Numbered from the stretch's first letter, positions 32,788-42,641 are shown. The stretch is 64,000 nt of DNA from G965197555 sp965197555 (GCA_965197555.1 OZ240213.1:2728001-2792000); one strand, 5' to 3'. Made by a program: numbers and translations. Notes: generated by a model not told the origin, from the sequence alone.

Positions 32788-34232
32788 TTGGTGTCCGCCC
32801 ACGCCAATAGGAATCAATCCTCCGATAGTTCAGCGAAAGGTGACCTTCATACGAATAAGAAAGCTATTCTGGCGGTCATGACTATCGCATTGCTGGCAAT
32901 TGTCGGTACAACAGCAGTGTTAGCGCAAAGATGGAATGAACCGACGCCGGACACAGATGTTGTCGATCTAGACCAGATCAAAGAGGACGTGATTAGGGAG
33001 CTGTTCGACAGTACCGGCAAGATGATAGACCCGAAGCGGCAATTGGCCAAAGTCGCAAGGGATCACGAGGGCGGATTCGGTGGATACTACTTCCACGAAA
33101 CTGACAAAAGCATCGCCTACGTCTACATGCAGGACTTGACCGAGACGACATCTGCGGAGGATGCGTTCCGCTCAGCATATAACGGTGATCGGGAGATTAC
33201 ACAGATAATCCCTGTCCAAGGCGACTACTCATTCGACCAGTTGGTCGAATGGTACCACATCTTAGACAGAGCTTTCGCCGAGAGTGACATCCGCACAGGT
33301 ACGGGATCGGTACGAGTGCTCGAAAATCGCATCCGGTTCGGACTGCGAGATGCAGGTCAAATTGACGATGCGCTCCGGATAATTCAAAGACTCGAGGTTC
33401 CAGAAGGGGCTGTTGTTCTTGTGGAGGACCACATAACCCTTCTCACGGACGAAGACAGCGTGAGGGCGAAGTGGCGCCCTCTTGTAGGCGGGATCCAGCA
33501 TGAAGAGGGTTGGTATACGGGCACCTGCACAACCGGCTTTGTTACAGAGCGAGACGATGTTGAGGGGTTAGTTATAGCGTCGCACTGCACAAATGAAGAC
33601 GAGGACGTAGGTGGTCTTGATGATGCGGATGTCCATCAGCCTAACGACCCGCTGTTCGGCAGTAACATAGTAGCCGAGGAGACGATTGATCCGGCCTTGA
33701 CGAACATTGACCCACTCAATGCCCGAGTGAATGGAATTGCAGGTTCTCAGACGCAGCTTTCGCTGAACTTGACAGCGATGAGAGTCTCGACCTGGGTCAT
33801 ATCGCGAAGCCTGAGGATATCGGCGATACCGACGTCGACCCAGCTGGGACAACCTTCGAAATCACTGGGGAGAAAACCACTTCCAGCATCGATGACGAAG
33901 TCTACTACATAGGCAGATCAGAAGGCTGGCAGACGGCAGAGATTATCGATACATGCGATTATGCCATTGTGGACCTGGCCGCCCAGGTGAGGCTCATTTG
34001 TATCACAACGGCGAGGGTCACCGGTCAAAGTGACGATCCGACCGGTGGAGACAGCGGCGCGCCGGTCATAGAACCGGACGATGATGATGACAACGAAGTG
34101 GAACTCTTAGGAACTTTGTTGGGAGGAGGCACCGGCGACCAATCGGACGAGTTCGACTTCTCGACAATCGGAAACATCTATTCGGAACTGGGTCTTTATT
34201 CTACTTGGGATTCGTGCGTTTCAGGGTGCTAG
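32788..34232 (+). pseudogene. secreted trypsin-like (S1) serine protease, interrupted by a frameshift
   Basis: A membrane helix near the N-terminus (about 27-45), a propeptide-like region of roughly 190 residues, and then a chymotrypsin-fold domain: T-G-T-C-T-T-G-F-V-T, then V-I-A-S-H-C-T-N with the catalytic His, and G-G-D-S-G-A-P with the catalytic Ser. The His side is in the frame that opens at 32788 and closes at 33912; the Ser side is in another frame ending at 34232. The change falls near 33720-33745, just before C-R-F-S-D-A-A-F-A-E-L-D in the second frame, and is explained by a one-base deletion. Both halves are long and undamaged otherwise, so the event is recent or is a sequencing error. 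The start is uncertain (TTG 32788 or GTG 32791). Confidence 0.8.
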
Positions 34233-34448
34233 CCTTAGCCGGAAACTGAATCGTCGGAACCGTAACCCACCAGACCTATCGTTCAATCAGGGCAGCGAAT
34301 GGCTCGTCCCCGGCCCCGCCGATATCGCTGCTCCCGAATCGAATCCCTATCAGGCTCCAGGCCATGAATACCACGAAGCCGGCAGTAGTATTTGGCGGAT
34401 AGTCGGGTAACACAAACCCTACGTGAACCGGAATCCGACGCTTCCAGC

Positions 34449-34673
34449 CTATCGTAGGGCCTCTCGAATGAAGTAGAAGGCCTCAGGGATGTCCCTAACA
34501 GGAGCGGGCAGCTCGGACCGCTTCCCGAAGGCCACCAGTAGATCCCCGCGCCGGAGCACCGAGGCGGGAACGTCAAGGCAGGCGTCGCCGACGATGCAAT
34601 AGGCCTCCAAGTTCACTGTCTCCACGTGGACGTCTTCCGGCAGCCGAACTTGTCGGCCCGCAATCTCGATCAC
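34449..34673 (-). CDS. small hypothetical protein, 74 residues
   Basis: Starts at GTG (complement at 34671-34673) and ends at 34449. The sequence is compact and well mixed: I-E-I-A-G-R-Q-V-R-L-P-E-D-V, then V-E-T-V-N-L-E-A-Y-C-I-V-G-D-A, then R-R-G-D-L-L-V-A-F-G-K-R-S, ending in an amphipathic helix. I recognise no family. It follows a 58-residue gene on the same strand after 21 bases, so the two probably form a small operon. The ribosome binding site is weak. There is no membrane helix or signal peptide. Confidence 0.45.
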   Translation of the reverse strand: MIEIAGRQVRLPEDVHVETVNLEAYCIVGDACLDVPASVLRRGDLLVAFGKRSELPAPVRDIPEAFYFIREALR

Positions 34674-34694
34674 CGTTTCTGCGGTGTGCGGCCC

Positions 34695-34871
34695 CTATTC
34701 TAGCAGGCCACGCCGCGCTTTAATCCTTTCACGCTCCTCGCTGGTTAGCGTGTCCTGGGATGGACGAGGCTCCGGTATGTGCGTCGGGCCGGAAGCGCTC
34801 CCAAGCTTGTCTAAGGCGTCGCATTGCTCGACCCCTGGTCGGAGTTTGAATCGACTGTCTATTTCCCGCAT
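34695..34871 (-). CDS. small hypothetical protein, 58 residues
   Basis: ATG start with its complement at 34869-34871, stop TAG at 34695-34697. It reads M-R-E-I-D-S-R-F-K-L-R-P-G-V-E, continues through a Pro-rich middle, and ends in a charged helix T-S-E-E-R-E-R-I-K-A-R-R-G-L-L-E. The charge distribution and codon use are gene-like, and the 74-residue gene follows 21 bases later on the same strand. The two-gene layout is reminiscent of small antitoxin-type or accessory pairs, but there is no recognisable toxin. It is divergent from the MFS gene starting at 34891. Confidence 0.45.
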   Translation of the reverse strand: MREIDSRFKLRPGVEQCDALDKLGSASGPTHIPEPRPSQDTLTSEERERIKARRGLLE

Positions 34872-34890
34872 ACATGACCCACGGTGATGG

Positions 34891-36144
34891 ATGGCAGGTC
34901 AGTTAAGCTCAACGGAGACCCTGTCCAACTACCGATGGGTGGTCATGGGTTTGTGGCTGTTCCAAAGTGTCTCGGGCTTTATGGCCCTGATCACGGTGGG
35001 TATTCTTTTGCCTGCCATCAGCCTGGACCTGAGCCTCTCCCCCAGCCAACAAGGAGTATTTAGCTCAGCGGCCCACTGGGGACCCATTGCCCTAGCTGTA
35101 CCCCTTGGCTGGTGGACCTCGCGGTTCGGAGCCAGGACCCTTACTCTGGTGACCTTGTTACTGGGCACACTATTCCTGTTCCTCCAGTCCTGGGCCCCAG
35201 GCTTTGGAGTGATATTGATTGGCCGTCTGGCCTTTGGCTTGACCACCATTGCTCAGCAGCCCGCCCGGGCGTTCTTGATCCGGCAATGGTTCCGTCCCAA
35301 AGAAATTATTATGGTCAACGGCCTTTCTAATGTTCTGTTCGGCTTGGTGGTGGGAGGCGGCCTTCTGGTTTCTCCGTTCATTCTCGCCGCTCTGGACGAC
35401 GACTGGAGAGGCACCATGCGGACCTTCGGGGTGTGGTTCGCGGCTATGACTCTTCTCTGGTTCTTTTTTGGCAGAGAACGGGCCAACCAGGACTACCAGG
35501 GCCGGGGGGTGCCACGGGAAGCCGGCATCGTCAGAGGGGCGTTGGGTTATCGAGACCTTTGGGTTGGCGGGTTCGGTTTCCTGGGCGCCACCATGGCTTT
35601 CGGCGCGTTTCTAAGCTTCTATCCCACTCTTATGCTGGACGCCCATCGAATATCCCTGGCTTGGTCCGGCGCAATTCTGGCTATGGGAGTCTTCGTTGGC
35701 GGGGTGGCGGGCCTGGGGGTCAGCTATCTGGTAACCGCTTTCGGTAAGGAGAGGCGCATCCTCTTTGTGCTGGGCATTCTTATGGTTGGAAGTTACGTTG
35801 GGATGGTGCTTACCGAGTCCCTACCAGCGTTAATGCTGCTGTCCTTTGTCAACGGCGTCGCCTGGGGTTTTTTCCCCATCCTACTGACGGTCCCTTTCCA
35901 CCTTCCGGCAATCCGGCCCCGGGAAGTGGCGGTGGCCCTATCCTTTACCATCATGACCACCTCCCTGGGAACTGCTCTAGGCCCCCTGGCCGCCGGATTC
36001 CTCCAAGAGGCCCTGGGACGGTTGCAGCTCGGGTTGTTTATCGTCAGCTTCACACCCCTTTCCTTGTGTGTATCCGGCATGATTTTGCCATTCGGAGCCG
36101 GAAGCACCGGGGCTCAGCAAGTCCAAACGGCGCGTCGGCCTTAG
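34891..36144 (+). CDS. MFS transporter
   Basis: 417 residues with about 12 hydrophobic segments and the major-facilitator loop 2-3 signature variant W-W-T-S-R-F-G-A-R. R-L-A-F-G-L-T-T-I-A-Q-Q-P-A-R-A follows in helix 4, and a central cytoplasmic loop (E-R-A-N-Q-D-Y-Q-G-R) separates the two six-helix halves. It moves small solutes across the inner membrane by proton or ion coupling. The M20 peptidase and amidase genes follow on the same strand, so the cargo may be an acyl-amino acid, amide or small peptide; this is inferred from context. The ATG has GGTGATGG directly before it, a weak site. It is divergent from the two small minus-strand genes. Confidence 0.92.
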   Translation: MAGQLSSTETLSNYRWVVMGLWLFQSVSGFMALITVGILLPAISLDLSLSPSQQGVFSSAAHWGPIALAVPLGWWTSRFGARTLTLVTLLLGTLFLFLQSWAPGFGVILIGRLAFGLTTIAQQPARAFLIRQWFRPKEIIMVNGLSNVLFGLVVGGGLLVSPFILAALDDDWRGTMRTFGVWFAAMTLLWFFFGRERANQDYQGRGVPREAGIVRGALGYRDLWVGGFGFLGATMAFGAFLSFYPTLMLDAHRISLAWSGAILAMGVFVGGVAGLGVSYLVTAFGKERRILFVLGILMVGSYVGMVLTESLPALMLLSFVNGVAWGFFPILLTVPFHLPAIRPREVAVALSFTIMTTSLGTALGPLAAGFLQEALGRLQLGLFIVSFTPLSLCVSGMILPFGAGSTGAQQVQTARRP

Positions 36145-36278
36145 GTCTTCGAAGTGCAGTGCAGTGCCGTTGACACCCATACATGCCCCGTTTACACTGC
36201 CTATTGCTCAAGAACCCCAGGCGCCTCCCCTTTTGTCTGCTCCATACGTTTTGGAGACTTTGATTTTGGACGATATTT

Positions 36279-37637
36279 ATGCCGGAACTTGACGATTTAT
36301 TGGCGCAAGTGGACAGCTCCCGTGATGACATTCTGGCTTTGGAGCAAGCCCTGGTCCAAATTCCCTCCGTCAATACAGGTGCCATGCCCACGGGCAACGA
36401 GACCCCGGTCTGCGAGTTCGTGAGGGACTGGCTAGCCGAGGACGGAGTAACCTCGGAGATCCTGGGGGCCGATCCTGACCGGGGAAACATCATTGCCAGG
36501 CTGGAGGGCCGGTCCGGCGAAGCCGGGCTGATGTTCATGTCTCATACCGACGTGGTGCCTGTGGAGGATGAGGACAAATGGCGCTTCCCTCCGTTCAGCG
36601 CCACGATCGCCGATGATCGAGTTTTTGGGCGTGGCACCTCCGATTGTAAGGGTCTACTGACCTGCCAGATGATGGCTGCCCGGCTGCTCAAGCGTAACGG
36701 GGTAGAGCTGGCGGACAGTCTGATATTGGCTTCCGGAGCCGACGAGGAGCATGGAGGCCGCTACGGCTTTGGCTGGCTGGCTGAACATCATCCAGACAAG
36801 CTGGCGGCGCCTTTCGCAGTCAACGAGGGAGGCGGAACGCCGATTGAGGCCGCAGGAGCACTCACCTACGTATTGGGAGTGGGGGAAAAGGGCCGGTTGC
36901 AGGTGGAGATCGACGTCAAGGGCACCAGCGCCCACGCCTCTGTGCCCTGGCAAGGGACCAATGCCCTATACCGCCTCCATCAGGTGCTCCAGCGGATCGA
37001 GGGATATGTACCGGAAAGGGACACCTCCACCAGTCTGTTCGAGCACCTTTCGACCTTTGCCATTGAGCACAGACCATCGCCGGAGAATGTGGACCAAATA
37101 ATCGATGAGGTGGAGCCTAATAACCCCAGGTTTGCGTCGATGATGCGTGCCCTCTCACGGATGACATTGACCCCAACCATGGTTAGCGGCGGAATCAAGT
37201 CCAACAGCGTGCCCGAGTCCATCCGTCTTACCTGCGACGTCAGGACCCTGCCCCACCAGGACGAGACCTACGTCAGACAACAATTGGAGCAGCTAATCGG
37301 AGAAGTACCTGGGGTAGAGATCGAGATAGACTACATGGCTGTTCCCAACTCCTCGCCCTTTGAAACCGATTTGGCCCAGCGTATCCAGTCCAACACCGCG
37401 CTGGCTTTGGGGAGGCAGGACATTCAATGGGTGCCGGCCATAAGCACCGGCTTCACCGACTCCCGTTTCACCCGGCCCTTGGGGATTATCACCTACGGCT
37501 TCAGCGGGTCCCACCCCGACGACGATCCCATGCTCACCAAGGCCCACGGTACCGATGAATCGGTGGGGATCAAGAGTTTGATCAGCGGCACCAAAATCAT
37601 GCTGGCCCTAGCTTACGATATGCTGGCTGCCAAGTAG
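36279..37637 (+). CDS. M20 family metallopeptidase (ArgE/DapE/ACY1-like)
   Basis: 452 residues, with the M20 catalytic domain split by a dimerisation domain. Metal ligands and catalytic acids are visible: His89 and Asp91 in S-H-T-D-V-V-P, Asp122 in G-T-S-D-C-K-G, Glu156/Glu157 in G-A-D-E-E-H-G-G, a later Glu in V-N-E-G-G-G, and the final His in K-A-H-G-T-D-E. The dimerisation segment includes G-T-S-A-H-A-S-V-P. The enzyme hydrolyses an amide bond of an N-acyl amino acid or dipeptide with two zinc ions. It lies 134 bases after the transporter and 42 bases before an amidase, suggesting a joint amide-degradation pathway. No clear ribosome binding site. Confidence 0.92.
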   Translation: MPELDDLLAQVDSSRDDILALEQALVQIPSVNTGAMPTGNETPVCEFVRDWLAEDGVTSEILGADPDRGNIIARLEGRSGEAGLMFMSHTDVVPVEDEDKWRFPPFSATIADDRVFGRGTSDCKGLLTCQMMAARLLKRNGVELADSLILASGADEEHGGRYGFGWLAEHHPDKLAAPFAVNEGGGTPIEAAGALTYVLGVGEKGRLQVEIDVKGTSAHASVPWQGTNALYRLHQVLQRIEGYVPERDTSTSLFEHLSTFAIEHRPSPENVDQIIDEVEPNNPRFASMMRALSRMTLTPTMVSGGIKSNSVPESIRLTCDVRTLPHQDETYVRQQLEQLIGEVPGVEIEIDYMAVPNSSPFETDLAQRIQSNTALALGRQDIQWVPAISTGFTDSRFTRPLGIITYGFSGSHPDDDPMLTKAHGTDESVGIKSLISGTKIMLALAYDMLAAK

Positions 37638-37679
37638 TGCCCAAAACTAGGGCAGGAAAGGGGAAAAGGAGAGAGCGCC

Positions 37680-39194
37680 ATGGCCCTAAGAATGCCGACC
37701 CCTGATGAACTGAAGAGCTTGGCGCAAGCCAACAACTTCGAGCTCAACGATGAAGAGCTCGATGCTTTCCAGGCCATCATTCCAAGTCTGTTTCAATCCT
37801 ATAATCAGCTCGAAGACATGCCCGAGCCCCGGGAGCCTTTGAAGTACCGGGACCGGGACCCTGGAATGCGTCCTTCCCGGGAAGAGGACCCTTTCAACGC
37901 CATCGTGCGACGATGCACTCTCAAGGGCGCCTCCACCGGTAAGCTGGCAGGTAAGCGCTTTGGGTTGAAGAACAATATATGTGTGGCGGGCATGCCCATG
38001 ACCTGCGCCTCGCTTTTGCTGCAAGGCTATGTCCCCGAGACCGATGCCACCTTAGTAACGCGGCTGCTGGATGAGGGGGCTGAGGTAGTGGCTACCTTGA
38101 ACCTGGACAACTTTGCTTTCTCTGGAGCCGGAGATACCAGCGCCTTCGGCCCCACCCTCAATCCCCACAGCCTGGAACACCTGGCTGGCGGCTCCTCCGG
38201 CGGCTCGGCGGCCGCTCTGTATTACGATGACATTGACATAACTATCGGCGGAGACCAAGGCGGCTCCATCCGCATCCCCGCCTCATTTTCCGGAGTAGTC
38301 GGGCACAAGCCGACCCACGGCCTGGTGCCGTACACTGGCATTGTGGGAATAGACAACACCTTCGACCATGCCGGTCCGATGACCAGGACGGTGGCCGACG
38401 CCGCGCTAACGTTGGAGGTTATAGCTGGCAAGGACCCGTTGGACCCCCGTCAGGGAGAGGTACCCGTTCAACCCTATACCGAGGCGTTGGGGCGGTCGGT
38501 CAATGGGCTGCGCATCGGTGTGCTCTCCGAGGGGTTCGGGCTGCCAGCCTCAGAAGCCGACGTGGATGAATCCGTCCGCAAGGCCTTGAATATATTCAGC
38601 GAGTTGGGAGCCGAAACCTCAGATGTGTCCATCCCCGGCCACCGGGAGGCGGGCGCCATCATTTGGGGCTTGATCGGAGAGGGCGCCACGGCGCTGCTGC
38701 ACAGCAACGGCATGGGCCACGGTTGGGAAGGCCAGTACAATCCGGGCCTGGTGGAGACGTTGGGCAAGTTCCGGCAGGCCCAAGCCAACGACTTCCCTCC
38801 CACTGTCAAGTTGGTCCTCTTGGTGGGGACTTACATGGCCCAGCGCTACCACGGCCGGATGTACGCCAAAGCCCAGAACCTGCGAAGGGTATTGAGGGAA
38901 AGTTACGACCGGGCTCTGGCTCAGGTGGATGTCCTGGCTATGCCCACTACGCCAATGAAGGCCCACAGGAACGAACCTGGCCTGGGCGTACACGGCACCA
39001 TCACCCATGGCTGGGATATGCTGGACAATACCGCGGCCTTCAACATGACCGGCCATCCGGCCATCAGTATTCCCTGCGGCAAGTCCAACGGGCTCCCTGT
39101 AGGTCTGATGCTGGTCGGGCGTCACTTCGACGATTCGACCGTGCTAAGGGCCGCCCACGCCTTCGAGCAGCATGTTGATTGGGAGACCCTTTAG
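37680..39194 (+). CDS. amidase signature family amidase
   Basis: 504 residues. The Ser-cisSer-Lys triad is recognisable: Lys97 in G-L-K-N-N-I, the Ser172/Ser173 pair in G-G-S-S-G-G-S, and the nucleophile Ser196 in G-D-Q-G-G-S-I-R-I-P-A. It hydrolyses an amide to acid and ammonia in the cytoplasm. An N-terminal helical extension of about 90 residues precedes the core, as in several plant-hormone and peptide amidases. AAAAGGAG lies about 8 bases before the ATG. It is codirectional with the M20 peptidase and the MFS transporter and converges on a class III aminotransferase. GatA is excluded by the absence of GatB/GatC neighbours and by the divergent N-terminus. Confidence 0.92.
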   Translation: MALRMPTPDELKSLAQANNFELNDEELDAFQAIIPSLFQSYNQLEDMPEPREPLKYRDRDPGMRPSREEDPFNAIVRRCTLKGASTGKLAGKRFGLKNNICVAGMPMTCASLLLQGYVPETDATLVTRLLDEGAEVVATLNLDNFAFSGAGDTSAFGPTLNPHSLEHLAGGSSGGSAAALYYDDIDITIGGDQGGSIRIPASFSGVVGHKPTHGLVPYTGIVGIDNTFDHAGPMTRTVADAALTLEVIAGKDPLDPRQGEVPVQPYTEALGRSVNGLRIGVLSEGFGLPASEADVDESVRKALNIFSELGAETSDVSIPGHREAGAIIWGLIGEGATALLHSNGMGHGWEGQYNPGLVETLGKFRQAQANDFPPTVKLVLLVGTYMAQRYHGRMYAKAQNLRRVLRESYDRALAQVDVLAMPTTPMKAHRNEPGLGVHGTITHGWDMLDNTAAFNMTGHPAISIPCGKSNGLPVGLMLVGRHFDDSTVLRAAHAFEQHVDWETL

Positions 39195-39268
39195 TGCACT
39201 GCCCATATTGAGTTGAGGCGGGCTCTCACCTCTGGCAGCTTCGTTGCCTTAGCTCTTCACGCATGTCC

Positions 39269-40612
39269 CTAGCTATAGCTGACCAAACCCTCGTCCACCA
39301 TTGCTTTGATTGCCCCGTCGAAGGCCGCCAGGCTTTCGTCAATGTCAGCTTCCGTATGGACCCCGGAGAGGACTCCGCTGGTGCGCGACATGAGGTCGAC
39401 TCCCCGTACCTGGAGAGCTTGGCGGAAGCCGCTCTGGATTCGCGACGGGACGTTCTTCAGGGTGTTGGCGTCCAACCCGTCTATCGACCGGCCGCCGAAG
39501 TAGATGTGGAAGGTCGAGGCCTCGCCATACACGCAGGCCGCAACTTCGTAACGGTCTACGATCTCCCGAAGCCCTACCCGGAGCCGATCAGCCATTCGGT
39601 CAGCGTTGTCTTGCATCTCCCCGGTGGCAGCAATGGCCAAGGCGGCGTTTCCGGTGGCAGCGCAGTAGGGGTTGGCGTTGAATGTGCCACCGTGGGACAC
39701 TCGCTGGTAGCGGTCGTGTTGATCGTCGCCGGTCTGCTGCATGACCTGCATAATGTCTCCCCTCCCCGCGACGGCCCCTCCCGGTAGCCCACCGGTTAGG
39801 ATCTTAGCCATGGTGCAAAGGTCCGGTGTGATTCCCAGGTTTTGTTGCAGGCCGCCGGGACTCCAGCGAAAGCCGGTGATTACTTCGTCCAAGATCATTA
39901 CCACTCCGTGCTGCTGGGTAATTCTCCTCACTCCTTCGACGAAGCCCGGGGGAAGAGGTACGGTGCCATAGGATGCCCCGGACCCCTCGGTGATAACCCC
40001 GGCAATGTCATTGTTGTTGGCCAGGGTGCGTTCTAGAGCATCAAGATTAGGAGGCAGCACCACTATCGAATCCGACACCCCTTTGGGTATCCCGGTTGAC
40101 GCTGGTACGTCAAAGGGAGGAAGGTTGCCGGGCATGACGTAATCATGCCAACCGTGGTAGTGGGACTCCCACCTGATGATTCTTTCCTTGCCCGAATATG
40201 CTCTGGCTATTCGCATGGCCAGCATGGTTGACTCGGCGCCAGAACCGACAAACCGGACTTTGTCGGCGCAGGGCATCAGGGTGCAGACCCGCTCACCCCA
40301 CTCGAGCATTGCTTCCACTGGCGCTCCATAGTGAGAACCTGCGGGGGCTACTCTCTGTAACGCTTCCACCACGGCGGGGTGGGCATGTCCCAGCAACAAC
40401 GATGCCGACCCCATTCCGAAGTCGACGTACTCGTTGCCATCCACGTCCCATTTTCTGGGTCCTTGCCCTCGTTCGATTACGATGGGGAAAGGTTCGGCGA
40501 CATACCCATCGTGGCCCGCGCCCCCCGACGGAAAGAACTCCTGGAACTTGGGGTAGAGCTCGGCTGAGCGAGGGTTCTTCCTGATGTAGGCCTCTCTGAT
40601 TGACTCTGGCAT
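39269..40612 (-). CDS. class III aminotransferase, glutamate-1-semialdehyde-mutase-like
   Basis: 447 residues, PLP-dependent. Motifs: V-R-F-V-G-S-G-A-E-S-T for cofactor phosphate, E-S-H-Y-H-G-W-H-D-Y, the acidic D-E-V-I-T-G-F-R, and the Schiff-base lysine in M-A-K-I-L-T-G-G-L-P-G-G-A-V-A-G-R. It resembles glutamate-1-semialdehyde aminomutase and is a paralog of 10535-11863, but the two differ in many insertions. Haem-synthesis genes are absent around it, so an amino-acid or aminoketone transaminase is more likely. It has a GGAGG-type site just before the start. The upstream region (40613-40883) is AT-rich and shared with the divergent D-aminoacylase. Confidence 0.9.
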   Translation of the reverse strand: MPESIREAYIRKNPRSAELYPKFQEFFPSGGAGHDGYVAEPFPIVIERGQGPRKWDVDGNEYVDFGMGSASLLLGHAHPAVVEALQRVAPAGSHYGAPVEAMLEWGERVCTLMPCADKVRFVGSGAESTMLAMRIARAYSGKERIIRWESHYHGWHDYVMPGNLPPFDVPASTGIPKGVSDSIVVLPPNLDALERTLANNNDIAGVITEGSGASYGTVPLPPGFVEGVRRITQQHGVVMILDEVITGFRWSPGGLQQNLGITPDLCTMAKILTGGLPGGAVAGRGDIMQVMQQTGDDQHDRYQRVSHGGTFNANPYCAATGNAALAIAATGEMQDNADRMADRLRVGLREIVDRYEVAACVYGEASTFHIYFGGRSIDGLDANTLKNVPSRIQSGFRQALQVRGVDLMSRTSGVLSGVHTEADIDESLAAFDGAIKAMVDEGLVSYS

Positions 40613-40805
40613 TACCGCCTCCTTTATGCCCTCATAATGGTAATCGATTCTTTCGATTAGTCAGCATCGGACCACTCGGCTGGTCGTCCTAAATTTACCT
40701 CAAACTCCCCGTTGGTTCCAGTATCAATCCTACCCGTTACGAAGAGAGGAACAGCTCTACTGAAATCATCTTTATGCTTAATAACGCTACGATATCAGTC
40801 ATCTA

Positions 40806-40834
40806 TTGACAAATACACGCACATCTAATAAAAA
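40806..40834 (+). promoter_or_regulatory. candidate sigma-70-type promoter for the D-aminoacylase
   Basis: TTGACA at 40806-40811 is a perfect -35 box. After 17 bases the sequence TAAAAA (40829-40834) matches four of six -10 positions. It lies in an AT-rich stretch about 50 bases before the ATG at 40884. No experiment supports it, and SAR202-like sigma preferences are unknown. Confidence 0.4.
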
Positions 40835-40883
40835 TGATGATACCAACGATCTCACTTGAATCGCCTACAGGGAGACGAGACCA

Positions 40884-42611
40884 ATGGCACATTACGATAT
40901 CATCCTCAAGGGTGGAACCATCGTCGACGGGATGCGGGCGCCGCGCTACGTGAGCGACCTAGCCATCAAGGACGGGAAGATTGCCAAGATCGGTGGCCTA
41001 CGAGATGACACAGCGGCCAAGGTCCTGGATGCCAAAGGGCGGATCGTCGCCCCCGGCTTTGTGGACCTCCACACCCACTACGATGCCCAGATCCAGTGGG
41101 ACCCTTATTGCACCCTCTCAGGTTGGCACGGCGTCACCTCGGTCGCAATCGGCAACTGCGGCTTCGGGTTCGCTCCTTCTCGGCCGGAAGACCGCGACCG
41201 GGCCATGCTTAGTATGACCCGAAATGAGGCTATTCCTTATGACGCAATGAGGGAGGGGATGTTGTGGGACTGGACGACGTTCCCCGAGTTCATGGATAGC
41301 CTGGACCGCATACCAAAGGGGATCAATTGCTTAACCTATGTCCCTCTGACACCCCTCTTCGCCTGGGTCATGGGTTGGGACGAGGCTAAGAAACGACGGC
41401 CGGACCGGGCAGAATTGGAAGAGATGGTCCGGCTGATCCACGAGGGCATGGATGCCGGAGCTTGCGGCTGGTCGGCCCAGGTCCTAGGGACGACTTCCGT
41501 GCAGCGGGACTACGACGGTACCCCAATGATCACCGACTTGATGACTGAGCAGGAGCTTTTGACCTTCGCCAAGATCCTTGCTGACCGGGATGAAGGGTTC
41601 ATTGAGCTAGCCTACGAGGAAAACGGCGAAGAGGGCCGGCCTCTGGCCGAAGACACCATGAATTTCTTCGAACAGGTCGCAATCACAGCAGGGCGACCGG
41701 TCCTCTACCAGGCGGTAGCACCCAACGCTGTCCACCCCGAGCAACACCGGGCCCGGATCCGCTGGTTGGAGCAATGCGCCGAGAGAGGGATACGAATCTA
41801 CGGCCAAGGGGCTACTCGCCGGGGCGGGTTTGAACTTACCTTCGAGGATTGGAACCTGTTCGATGAGACTCCCGCTTGGCGGGAAGTGACCCTGGGAACG
41901 CGGGAGGAGCGCAAAGCCAAGATGCAGGACCCGGAGCTCCGGCGCCAACTGCGGGAAGAGTGGGATACGGACCTGCGTCCCACACGGGTCGTCCAGGGCT
42001 CCGTAGGGAGTCTCATAGTTGAGGAGACGGCCAGGCCGGAATATGAACACTATGCGGGCATGAGGGTCCAGGAGATTGCCGACAAGGAAGGCAAGCACGT
42101 CGTTGATGCTCTCCTTGACTTGGTGGTTGCCGACGATCTGGGGACCGAGTTCATAGCAGAGACCCAGGGCCGGGACGTAGCCCAGTTTACCGCCGAAGTG
42201 CTGGACTCGCCCCACATCATCGCCGGCGTTTCCGATGGTGGGGCCCACGTCAAATTCTTGACTGCCGGCGTCTACCCAACGGACATGCTGATTTGGCTGG
42301 TGCGGGATGAGAAGGTGCTTAGCTTGGAAGATGCTCACTACAAGCTGAGCTATCTGCCCGCCCACTTCGGCGGCTTCAAGGACCGGGGCTTCCTGCGTGA
42401 GGGTGCGCCCGCAGACGTGGTGGTATACGACTTGGACAAGCTGGAAATCCTACCCTCCGAGGTGGCCGAAGACCTACCGGGCGGAGAGTGGCGCCGCGTC
42501 CAGAAAGCAAAGGGTTACAACTGGATTATCGTGAACGGAGAAGTCACTTTTGAGGATGGCGAGCCCACAGGAGCAATGCCCGGCAAGCTCCTGCGGAATG
42601 GCGCTGGCTAA
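40884..42611 (+). CDS. N-acyl-D-amino-acid deacylase family amidohydrolase
   Basis: 575 residues of the amidohydrolase superfamily. The metal motif D-L-H-T-H-Y-D-A-Q follows the usual small N-terminal beta domain (G-G-T-I-V-D-G, V-A-P-G-F-V). Other family marks are the I-G-N-C-G-F-G-F-A-P loop, containing the Cys often ligating zinc in D-aminoacylases, and the C-terminal S-D-G-G-A-H-V-K-F stretch with the catalytic Asp. The last 80 residues return to the beta domain (A-D-V-V-V-Y-D, then W-I-I-V-N-G). It would cleave N-acyl-D-amino acids or related compounds. GGGAGACGAG lies just upstream of the start. A hairpin follows the stop. A paralog (590 aa) is at 51600. Confidence 0.9.
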   Translation: MAHYDIILKGGTIVDGMRAPRYVSDLAIKDGKIAKIGGLRDDTAAKVLDAKGRIVAPGFVDLHTHYDAQIQWDPYCTLSGWHGVTSVAIGNCGFGFAPSRPEDRDRAMLSMTRNEAIPYDAMREGMLWDWTTFPEFMDSLDRIPKGINCLTYVPLTPLFAWVMGWDEAKKRRPDRAELEEMVRLIHEGMDAGACGWSAQVLGTTSVQRDYDGTPMITDLMTEQELLTFAKILADRDEGFIELAYEENGEEGRPLAEDTMNFFEQVAITAGRPVLYQAVAPNAVHPEQHRARIRWLEQCAERGIRIYGQGATRRGGFELTFEDWNLFDETPAWREVTLGTREERKAKMQDPELRRQLREEWDTDLRPTRVVQGSVGSLIVEETARPEYEHYAGMRVQEIADKEGKHVVDALLDLVVADDLGTEFIAETQGRDVAQFTAEVLDSPHIIAGVSDGGAHVKFLTAGVYPTDMLIWLVRDEKVLSLEDAHYKLSYLPAHFGGFKDRGFLREGAPADVVVYDLDKLEILPSEVAEDLPGGEWRRVQKAKGYNWIIVNGEVTFEDGEPTGAMPGKLLRNGAG

Positions 42612-42641
42612 ACTCTTTAGCGCATCCTTTTGGTAGGATAT

